A DNA stretch of 54,203 nucleotides, from positions 1 to 54,203 of the IMG/VR virus record IMGVR_UViG_3300020428_000014; one strand, 5' to 3'. Source of the stretch: a virus. The position numbers and the translations under genes were made by a program. Numbering within the stretch: position 1 is the first letter of the stretch; the number at the start of each line of letters is the position of its first letter. Positions 20,866 to 28,769 of this stretch are shown one piece after another. The notes under the pieces are model-generated. The model saw only the letters and a program-made list of their open reading frames with translations. It did no database searches and was not told where the DNA came from.

Positions 20866-23621
20866 TAGCCGAAGTTGACGTATCTCGTCATAGGGTACAT
20901 ATAAACATAATTATTGTAATTGTTGTCGATGTAAGACATACTGCCAGTTTCGCCTGTCCAGTAGCTCATCCCTGATGTTCCAACGTAGACGTAATTAATC
21001 CCGCCGTGTACATCTCCACTGTTCGCCCATTGCCAATCCATGCAGGGCTCTGGCAAAGACATGATGGGCGTGAACAAATCAGAAACTCCGATGCCGCCGC
21101 CAAATTTTTGGATTGCAACATCACCATCTGGCACAATGCCTGGGCCCATCCCACCGGGGTCGTAGCCCGTGTAATACACCGCCCCCTCACCAGTTACCAG
21201 TACGACCGTGCCTTGCGTGCCATTCATGGACACATTGCCACTGATTGACCTGACGTTGAAATGGAATCTTGCCTTGGTTGTATTCTGACCTGCAGAGAGA
21301 GGTGGGTCTATGTTTGCGCCTGTAAGTTCCTCATACGTAACGTCCGATAATGCCTGGTGGCTAGTGATCCCATAGTCTCTGAACTGGATCTCAGCGGGAG
21401 TGTAATCATTGAGTCCGCTAGCGTCAGGGATTGTTGTCGTTTGACGGCCTAGCAATCCATTTGTGTTGTTCCCCCAGCTAAATACCTTACTAGGTCCATT
21501 CAATGCCTGGGTAATAACGCCGCCATCGGCCTCTGGAGTAGCATTAGACCACACTTTTGTGACTGCAAAAACGGATGAGTTCCGCCCACCTGTTACAAAC
21601 AGCTGTATGACTTTTCGAGGGATACTACCGTTAGACTCATAGTCGTTAATTCCCGTTCCGCCAGTAGTTGGGCTTGAGCCATTTTGGTATGTATTAGTAA
21701 CGAGAGTCGGATAAAGGAGTTTACTGCTCGCCGTTGCGCTATGAACACCTGTGAATTTGCCGTATTCACGGTTGTCCCCTGACGAATAGACAAAACCATC
21801 TCCAGTCAAGTAATAAGTATGCCCATGGAGAATACCGTGAGTATGCTCGTGGCTTGCATTACCTGAGCCTATGACATGTACGATAGGCTTGTTATAAAGT
21901 GGATTGTTTGAGTCGGTCGTGAGGCAGACTGGAGTAGCCTTATCAACCTGGGTTCCATCCCCTAGCTCACCACTTGCATTGTATCCCCACACCCAAAGCC
22001 TGCCTTGATCGTCAATCGCAAATGCTGATGCTTGAGCGCCGCCGTACGAATGTACATAGGTGATTTTGACGTTTAGCGCACTTGGGAAAGAAATCTTTAG
22101 CGGCTTATAGCTACTCGTTGTGGACCCATTGCCTAGTTGCCCGTTAGCATTGTAGCCCCATGTCCACAGGTCACCGTCTACAGTAAGGGCATAATATGAT
22201 CTACGCCCATAGTTATTAGTTGAAGCATACCAGGTCGTGCTAGTGGTATGCCCATCACTTATCCGTGAATTGGTGATGAACGTAAATCTGGGGTATGAGG
22301 CAGGTGATAATGCGATACTGACACTTGGGTTGTTTGGGTCTAGTTCCCAAAGCTTTACAGGCCTAGCCGCACGGGTCTCTACAGCCCCCTGGGAGCCATA
22401 CCCTGATCCGCCATTATCATCATTGCCTGCGTAGTATAAACGCCCGCTGTTGGTTATAAAGTGCCAATCAAACCCGTTATATGCAACTTCTACAATCTTT
22501 TCATCAGTGAAGGCGAAGCCAGCTGACCACGGCTCAGGATATGTATTTAAATACTGCTGGCCCTCATATAGTAAATCCCGTTGAAGTGCAGCAGTAGGCT
22601 CTTCGGAGTAGTTAAGGTCATTTAGGGTATCGGTGTTTATTGAATCAAAGGGGTTAGTGTGAGCGACCCCTGAAAGATACCTATTGACATTGCGTTCACG
22701 CCGGATAACAGCGCGGACATTTTGGGATGCAGTCGTATTCTGAACTGAGCCATGGGGGAACCATGCAGCTGCTTGTCCATATCCAGCATGGTCTTCGCCA
22801 CTCATAAATACGTCGCCAGAACGAGTCAAGATTGGAGTCGGTCCGCTCCACATACACGCGGAAATGTATCTGTTCCCAACACCGATGCTTCCTTTGACCT
22901 CACCACTTAATACCTCTGACCACCATGATTGATGGGTCTGGTATAAAGTTTGCCCACCGGGAGTTCCTGACGGGCATTCACTAAACGGTCCATAGCGGTA
23001 CGGATTAATCGTCCTGTAATTCATGGCGCTAGCGCCGATGCCATACCAAATCCGATAGTCAAGCTTGTTGATGTCTTGGCTTAGCTTTGCTGGGGTGATT
23101 GCCCCATCTTGAATGTGGACGGTCTGAATGGAATTATCAGCTACTGATGCCGTTGCAGTTTCACCCCAGACTGTGCCGTCATAGATTTCAAGTCGACTGA
23201 GCTGGTTATTAAAACGCAACTGCCCTGTCGCCAAGTCTGCCCCTGTAGGCCGTTGCGCTGTGGTCCCGGTAGGCACAGTCAGCGCCCCAGTCCCTACGAC
23301 TTTGAAGTAGTCGCCATTATGCGTATACACACCTCGCGACTTAGGGCTGTTGTCGTACTCTTCAATTGAGCGTACTTTTTGCCAGGCAGCCCCGTCGTAA
23401 ATACGCAAGACAGCTGGTGTAGCACTGTTGTCAGCCCAGAACTGATTAATGGCCGGCGTTGTTGGTGCTGTTCCACCGACAGTAGCTCCCCAAACAGGAG
23501 AAGTAGGGCCTGTATTGTTTTTCGCTATTGCCTCAAAGGCATCATTGATTTGTGTCCTAACAACAAAACCTGAACCGTTGTCAACATGCAATTGATGCTG
23601 TTTGTCAGTGTTGCTGCTCAT
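20865..23621 (-). CDS. Tail protein with RCC1 beta-propeller
   Basis: 918 residues from ATG 23621, five bases after the J stop (TTG 23630 is alternative). Residues 1-150 look like a fibre base (FVVRTQINDAFEAIAKNNTGPTSPVWGATVGGTAPTTPAINQFWADN, YDGAAWQKVRS, RLEIYDGTVWG). From about 200 to the end come repeated units with the RCC1 signature, for example LTVDGDLWTWGYNANGQLGNGST, IDDQGRLWVWGYNASGELGDGT and VFSWGNNTNGLLGRQ. An RCC1 propeller at the tail tip, directly downstream of J, suggests receptor binding or attachment to an envelope structure. Confidence 0.82.
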   Translation of the reverse strand: MSSNTDKQHQLHVDNGSGFVVRTQINDAFEAIAKNNTGPTSPVWGATVGGTAPTTPAINQFWADNSATPAVLRIYDGAAWQKVRSIEEYDNSPKSRGVYTHNGDYFKVVGTGALTVPTGTTAQRPTGADLATGQLRFNNQLSRLEIYDGTVWGETATASVADNSIQTVHIQDGAITPAKLSQDINKLDYRIWYGIGASAMNYRTINPYRYGPFSECPSGTPGGQTLYQTHQSWWSEVLSGEVKGSIGVGNRYISACMWSGPTPILTRSGDVFMSGEDHAGYGQAAAWFPHGSVQNTTASQNVRAVIRRERNVNRYLSGVAHTNPFDSINTDTLNDLNYSEEPTAALQRDLLYEGQQYLNTYPEPWSAGFAFTDEKIVEVAYNGFDWHFITNSGRLYYAGNDDNGGSGYGSQGAVETRAARPVKLWELDPNNPSVSIALSPASYPRFTFITNSRISDGHTTSTTWYASTNNYGRRSYYALTVDGDLWTWGYNANGQLGNGSTTSSYKPLKISFPSALNVKITYVHSYGGAQASAFAIDDQGRLWVWGYNASGELGDGTQVDKATPVCLTTDSNNPLYNKPIVHVIGSGNASHEHTHGILHGHTYYLTGDGFVYSSGDNREYGKFTGVHSATASSKLLYPTLVTNTYQNGSSPTTGGTGINDYESNGSIPRKVIQLFVTGGRNSSVFAVTKVWSNATPEADGGVITQALNGPSKVFSWGNNTNGLLGRQTTTIPDASGLNDYTPAEIQFRDYGITSHQALSDVTYEELTGANIDPPLSAGQNTTKARFHFNVRSISGNVSMNGTQGTVVLVTGEGAVYYTGYDPGGMGPGIVPDGDVAIQKFGGGIGVSDLFTPIMSLPEPCMDWQWANSGDVHGGINYVYVGTSGMSYWTGETGSMSYIDNNYNNYVYMYPMTRYVNFG

Positions 23622-23626
23622 GGCGC

Positions 23627-26600
23627 TCAAGCTTTGTTTTTCCCGTAACCCGATGCTACATATCTAATTTCTGCTGTGGCTGAAGAAGCGGTAACCATGA
23701 AGCGACCACGCTCAACACTTGTCAATGTCACGGTGCTTGAGTCAAGCAGAATTACTGTTGGTGGTATGTAGAATCCATAACTAAAGTCTAGCCATTGTGT
23801 CGCTCCAGCTGTTAATCCTGGAGTCTGAACTACTACTACACCTGTTTCCCTTCTCGCTAGTTTCAGCTTGATAGTGCATTCATTTACCGTTGTCCGACTG
23901 GACCCGACTCCATCCTTTCGGATTAGCTGAAGTAATGTTGGGTATCCCCGTTGTGCTAACTGACGGTCTATCCTCCCTTGAAGCGTATCGTAGGAATCGA
24001 TCTCCAGCCATAAGTAATATGTATGACCTGAAACAAGTGTTGTAATTCCACTTCTCTGTGCCCCTGTTATGCCTTGAAATCCTATATTCACAAGGGAGTC
24101 CAACTTATGTAAGCCTGTTTCAATCCTTGATTTTTGGGTATCCTTGCTATCGAAATACATCCAATTATCTATCGCCAACTCCGGGTCGATGTTGTCGACC
24201 TCGATAGCGCCATGCTGTCCTGTCGTTACCGTTTGCTCAAACGCGAAATCCCAGGTTCCTGCTGTTGGTTCAAATGTAAGGTCGCTAGTAAACAATCCGG
24301 TTTTTGGAGAGGCTCCCATGAGATCAATGTTCCCATTGGAATCCATTGTGCCGTTTGTATCAAATATTTTAGCCTGCCCTACAATCATCAGTCCTCCACT
24401 TGGCGCCTTAGAAGGATCAACCCCAAGCCTCCAGTACTTTCCACTCCATTTCCTAGCTAAAGGCGTGTCTACGACCTCCAGGGTTGGGTGGCCGGGAAAC
24501 AACTTCTTGGTTCCATTTGGTAAGTCGAATTCAGCAACAGTCAGCAGGCGCTCGTCCATCCTGGCGAGTGTCTCGATCGTCGCCACGGCTGGATTGGCAC
24601 TTACTCTTCCGCCGTCATCTTCAAAACATACTAAGTACGTTTGTGCATCAGCGCTTGCAGGAATTTGAATTGTAGTCGCCGCTCCATTAGCCGTTGCAAC
24701 CAATACTGATTCTTCCCAGACGTTTGCGGCTGACGTAGCCTTGTGGATACGTACATGACCGCCATTAATTACATCGAGATCAATACTTTCGTCCCAGCTT
24801 AGTTCGACTATTCTTATGGCTGTTGCGTCGCTATCTTCGGTTACCCTGTCAGTCACTACAACTGCTGCCGAAAGTTTCTCTACATCGAGCGGTGGTTCTG
24901 TTTTGCCGTAAGTCGTTATCGTAGCTGATGCATAGTTTGCCGACTGGAACAGCCCAGAACTAACAGCAAATACTCTTATCTCATATATCTCCCCTACCGC
25001 TATTTCTGTGATCTCACATGAAGGGCTCGCGACTTCAGTTAAGTCCCAATTGGCACCTTCCTGCCTATACATGACTCGATATCGCTGAGCTCCCTCCACT
25101 GCTTCCCAACTCGCGCAAATCTTCGTTTTAACTCGATTCTCATTACCTATGTAAAACTTCTCAACTAGTGTTAACCCACTTGGAGACTCAGGCTCCGGTG
25201 ACATCGTAAATACCACTCTCTCCTGTAGAGGTTCACTTGCTTCTATATGTGCGTATTTTGAAGAGTCATGGGCCATCGCTGTGATCCCATAGACGCCGTC
25301 ATCTTCCTCAATTACGGACAGCACACGCCATTTTGAACCCTCGGTAACTCCGCCTGCCTCCTCAAGTGCGTACGGGACTCCTACGACTGGCCATTCTTCA
25401 GATTCCAAATCTTGGATGTCAACGACTACCGTCGCCGCCCTATTTGCTTCTGCATGAGGGAATGTCATTGGTGGGCACATGACACCTCTTACAGGCCGAC
25501 TCCTTACCATCCCGCCTCTAGTTACGTAGGTAAACTTATCAAACGTGGCATCCTGCGGAATGTCCCCAGAAATAGAGACTAAAGCGCTCACAGGTAGAGA
25601 GTTCATAATTGTGCCCTGATCCTCCCCTCTTGCTATCATTAGCACTCGCCCGCTGCTGACTTGCCCTGTTTTGGTTTGATCGGCAATCGTAATTATTGAG
25701 CCAGGTCGCACGACAGTACCTGGCCCAATTGATGTTTTGAACTCACAGATTTCTGACTCTGCGGATTCCGTATAGAGTAACCACCTAGCCAGCCTCCTGG
25801 CTTGTGTACGAGATGTGCAGCAAAATGCCTTGATCTCTGTCTGGATGACTCCCCACTTTCTTACTCCGTCTTGGTCCTCTGCTACTACATAATCGACCTG
25901 ACGTAAATCCATATTGAAGTAACTAACGGTTACTACCGTATGGCGTGTCTTCTGACTGGCGTTTCTATAGAGAAATCCCTCTTGTAATACGTTGTCACTA
26001 TTGAATAGAAAGGTCGAGTCTCTCGGTCGATCCTGACTTATCTGAATGCTGCCAGTTGACCAGTAGGCCATGCAGCGGAATACTGATGACAGATCATTGA
26101 TGAGTTTGTAAGCAGAGTCTGCATTCCTGAGCACACCATTACAGGAGAACCTGGGTTCCGTCTCAGTGCTGCCATCGCCTTTGTTTATTAGCTCGCAACA
26201 GTATTTGCTGGCCTCAAAAAAGCTCCAGCGGTCTAACTGCGCCAACTGGATGTGATCGCCAAATCCGAATGTCCTGTTGGTAAGCAGCTCCAGCAATAGC
26301 ATGCTTGGGCATGTTGTCCATTGTGGAACTTGAAAAGTACCGTCCCAAATGAAGTTTTCTGGATAGATTATCCTGCCATTGTCCTGGTCAACAGTTGTGC
26401 CAGTGGGGATTGGTACTTTGATCCCACGGATTTTGAATGACCGATTCGGTACTGCCCCGAATTCACTTGCATCTACTCTTGTCGCTACTAAAGCTGAGTT
26501 TGGGTATCGCAGCCGCTGATTGACGATATGGGTGATAACAGTCCAAAAAAACTCATCCTGTGTATTCTCGTCTGTTGCGTCATCTGTTACCCTCTCGACC

Positions 26601-27367
26601 CTTATGTCTACCGGAAAGGCCCCGTCAAGTTTGATTAGGTAGTCTCTAACGTATAGATCAGCTGTCCGGCCCTCATATTTGTCTTCAATGACAGTTGTGT
26701 ATTCTGTCTCGTTTGCATACTTGCGTAAGATCTTTACGTCTACCGAAGTAGCATAGATGTCCCCATACGTTGTGAACATCTGCAGCCTTGGGAAGCTAAG
26801 TGAAACCCGAACTGTGTCAACGTCATCGTCATAAATTCTGCGAGTCTTTGGCTCATTCTTTCTAACAGGTACGGTGCTGTCGACACTAATATCTGATTCG
26901 ATATCTCCAAAATCGTCGAATACCGCCTGGTCCTGGCTCCCTGCTCTCCAATCAATTTCAAAGCCGGAGTAGTTATAATCTGAAGCCTGCAGGCTTTCGA
27001 CATCAGCCCCGTCTTGTAGGATTGGGGAATCATTCAAATAAATATCTTTTAGCATCGCCGTGTTGTACTTGGCTACCCTCTCAGCCTCCTGCGCTGCCGA
27101 CTCAGCAATGGGTTCCCCGTTGCTATCAACTGGTGCATCCTTGTAACTCCTAGCGCTGGGGAATCCTTCAATCTCCCCTTCTGATATAAGGTCTAAAAAT
27201 GTTGCATATTGCTTTGACGCCAGGCTGTCAGGTGTCCTTACTGGAGCACGAGGGGGTGGGGCGCTTGGCGCTTGCTGGATGATTGTTTGGTGAACAACCG
27301 GTGCTGGTCTTTTTGTCTTTTTCTTTTTCTTGTTACCGCCAGAACCTGCAGGAAATACTTTGGTCAT
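23627..27367 (-). CDS. Lambda J-like tail tip / host specificity protein
   Basis: 1246 residues, close to lambda J (1132). The N-terminal tail is basic and Pro-rich, then LASKQYATFLDLISEGEIEGFP begins the conserved J core. Recognisable elements include FEIDWRAGSQDQ, FPVDIRVERVTDDA, and around residues 700-800 fibronectin-III-like segments (PESPSGLTLVEKF... KICASWEAVEGAQRYRVMYRQEGANW... YEIRVFAVSS). The C-terminal third differs from other J proteins (IDRQLAQRGYPTLLQLIRKDG; WLDFSYGFYIPPTVILLD) and probably faces the host. J forms the tip of lambda-like tails and commits infection. It overlaps gpI by four bases. Confidence 0.92.
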   Translation of the reverse strand: MTKVFPAGSGGNKKKKKTKRPAPVVHQTIIQQAPSAPPPRAPVRTPDSLASKQYATFLDLISEGEIEGFPSARSYKDAPVDSNGEPIAESAAQEAERVAKYNTAMLKDIYLNDSPILQDGADVESLQASDYNYSGFEIDWRAGSQDQAVFDDFGDIESDISVDSTVPVRKNEPKTRRIYDDDVDTVRVSLSFPRLQMFTTYGDIYATSVDVKILRKYANETEYTTVIEDKYEGRTADLYVRDYLIKLDGAFPVDIRVERVTDDATDENTQDEFFWTVITHIVNQRLRYPNSALVATRVDASEFGAVPNRSFKIRGIKVPIPTGTTVDQDNGRIIYPENFIWDGTFQVPQWTTCPSMLLLELLTNRTFGFGDHIQLAQLDRWSFFEASKYCCELINKGDGSTETEPRFSCNGVLRNADSAYKLINDLSSVFRCMAYWSTGSIQISQDRPRDSTFLFNSDNVLQEGFLYRNASQKTRHTVVTVSYFNMDLRQVDYVVAEDQDGVRKWGVIQTEIKAFCCTSRTQARRLARWLLYTESAESEICEFKTSIGPGTVVRPGSIITIADQTKTGQVSSGRVLMIARGEDQGTIMNSLPVSALVSISGDIPQDATFDKFTYVTRGGMVRSRPVRGVMCPPMTFPHAEANRAATVVVDIQDLESEEWPVVGVPYALEEAGGVTEGSKWRVLSVIEEDDGVYGITAMAHDSSKYAHIEASEPLQERVVFTMSPEPESPSGLTLVEKFYIGNENRVKTKICASWEAVEGAQRYRVMYRQEGANWDLTEVASPSCEITEIAVGEIYEIRVFAVSSGLFQSANYASATITTYGKTEPPLDVEKLSAAVVVTDRVTEDSDATAIRIVELSWDESIDLDVINGGHVRIHKATSAANVWEESVLVATANGAATTIQIPASADAQTYLVCFEDDGGRVSANPAVATIETLARMDERLLTVAEFDLPNGTKKLFPGHPTLEVVDTPLARKWSGKYWRLGVDPSKAPSGGLMIVGQAKIFDTNGTMDSNGNIDLMGASPKTGLFTSDLTFEPTAGTWDFAFEQTVTTGQHGAIEVDNIDPELAIDNWMYFDSKDTQKSRIETGLHKLDSLVNIGFQGITGAQRSGITTLVSGHTYYLWLEIDSYDTLQGRIDRQLAQRGYPTLLQLIRKDGVGSSRTTVNECTIKLKLARRETGVVVVQTPGLTAGATQWLDFSYGFYIPPTVILLDSSTVTLTSVERGRFMVTASSATAEIRYVASGYGKNKA

Positions 27368-28050
27368 TTTTTCATTTGATAAGTGTCCAAGCCAGCGCTG
27401 ATGGTTACACTGCCCACTACCATTTCCCCTAATACAACAGGAATTGGAACTCCAGCTTTAGATGTATTGTTTAAGCCTGAGAAGTTATAACTTTCTTCGT
27501 CTGGATCAAGCTCAGTCCCTCGAGTTGAATTGTATCCACCTGCAGTGCCAGAGGCCGGCAATCCGGCCAATGATGACCCCGATGAACCTATAGATGGAAC
27601 CGGACTGACTAATTGCGCGACACCACCCAGGACTAATGAGGCTCCAATGGAGCCGATCATCCCAGCTACTGTCCCCCCAAAGAACGCTGATTGGAGACCT
27701 GCTGCAGCAAATCCAAGGGGTCCCAGGAACACTGCTGCTGCAACGAGCACTACTCCGGCGATGATTGATCCTACGGAGCCGAAGAAGTCGCCAACGTCAC
27801 CCCCATGCCCTGTCTGAACAGGAATGATTTTGAATACATCAGCTGCTGTTGGATGGTGCAGCCCTTCTTCCTCTGTCGCTCTATCCCCTGCAACGACTGT
27901 GAACCACCCAGTGTTAAACCTCCCCTCCAGTTGAGGGAAGTTACTCAGCAAGAAACGAACAGCCTCCGCGGCTGTACTTACAGAAGCATAAAAAGACCTT
28001 TGCCCGCACAGCCGTTTTAAATAACCATAAAGCCTTATCTCCTTCAGCAT
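27364..28050 (-). CDS. Lambda I-like tail assembly protein
   Basis: 228 residues. LKEIRLYGYLKRLCGQRSFYASVSTAAEAVRFLLSNFPQL is the characteristic ubiquitin-like start of gpI, followed by WFTVVAGD and a Gly/Ala-rich hydrophobic middle (GDFFGSVGSIIAGVVLVAAAVFLGPLGFAAAGLQSAFFGGTVAGM). The end (GVPIPVVLGEMVVGSVTISAG) is strongly conserved in the family. It lies between K and J as in lambda, overlapping both. Required for tail tip assembly but not found in the virion. Confidence 0.9.
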   Translation of the reverse strand: MLKEIRLYGYLKRLCGQRSFYASVSTAAEAVRFLLSNFPQLEGRFNTGWFTVVAGDRATEEEGLHHPTAADVFKIIPVQTGHGGDVGDFFGSVGSIIAGVVLVAAAVFLGPLGFAAAGLQSAFFGGTVAGMIGSIGASLVLGGVAQLVSPVPSIGSSGSSLAGLPASGTAGGYNSTRGTELDPDEESYNFSGLNNTSKAGVPIPVVLGEMVVGSVTISAGLDTYQMKK

Positions 28051-28769
28051 TTCCTACTAGCGGACTTATCTATATCGTAATGTCTAATTCTGCGTATCGT
28101 TCGCTTCTGTAAATATCCACTGTACACATCTCTACTGCTAAGTCTTGCACGTAAATGGTGCAAAATATCTCCATTGCCTAAATACACTGCCATATGATCT
28201 GGCTTCACCCCTGTCAATCCCATCAATAGACAGTCACCCTTTTGCAGCTGTTCGTCCTCTTCTAATTCATAAAAACCTGTCTCTTTCCAGCAGTCGTCAA
28301 AGTATGGCCTGCGCTCAAATTCCTCTGGTGTTGTGGTTCTCTCCCAATCTCTAAGCTTGATACCCTGCTCTCCGAACCAATCCCTCACCAAAGTCCAACA
28401 GTCCGTAACATTCCATACCCACTGCCTGCCTATCAATGGCGCGGAATACCCGCACGGCTTGTAAGATGCCCAGCTCTTTTTGAACGGGTTAACCACTCTC
28501 CATTCAAGATCTCCTTTCTCGCAGCATACTTTATCGGCGATACTTAGTTCAGGCCCTGTTGTTGGATGTGAATGGACAACATATCTAATCTCACCTTCGT
28601 CTTCACACCTGGCCCAATGCTCTGGATTCAGCGTGAACTCTTCCTCGTCGTCAGACATGTTTTCACATGGGAAGTACTGCAATCGACCGCTAATTACTAC
28701 AACTAACCCGCAGCTTTCTCTGGGGGCTTCTTCTAATGCATGAACAATTGCGTCGTCTTCCCAGGTCAT
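28044..28769 (-). CDS. Lambda K-like tail protein (JAMM plus NlpC/P60)
   Basis: 241 residues with two domains. Residues 1-110 are a JAMM/MPN metallopeptidase-like fold: Glu18 in PRESCGLVV, then VVHSHPTTGPELSIADK (H-x-H...D). Residues 125-235 are an NlpC/P60 cysteine peptidase: Cys in NVTDCWTLVRDW, His in PDHMAVYLGNGDILHHL. This fusion is the standard gpK layout. It acts with gpL and gpI at the tail tip; peptidoglycan cleavage at entry is suspected. Overlaps I by 7 bases and shares one base with L. Confidence 0.92.
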   Translation of the reverse strand: MTWEDDAIVHALEEAPRESCGLVVVISGRLQYFPCENMSDDEEEFTLNPEHWARCEDEGEIRYVVHSHPTTGPELSIADKVCCEKGDLEWRVVNPFKKSWASYKPCGYSAPLIGRQWVWNVTDCWTLVRDWFGEQGIKLRDWERTTTPEEFERRPYFDDCWKETGFYELEEDEQLQKGDCLLMGLTGVKPDHMAVYLGNGDILHHLRARLSSRDVYSGYLQKRTIRRIRHYDIDKSASRKC

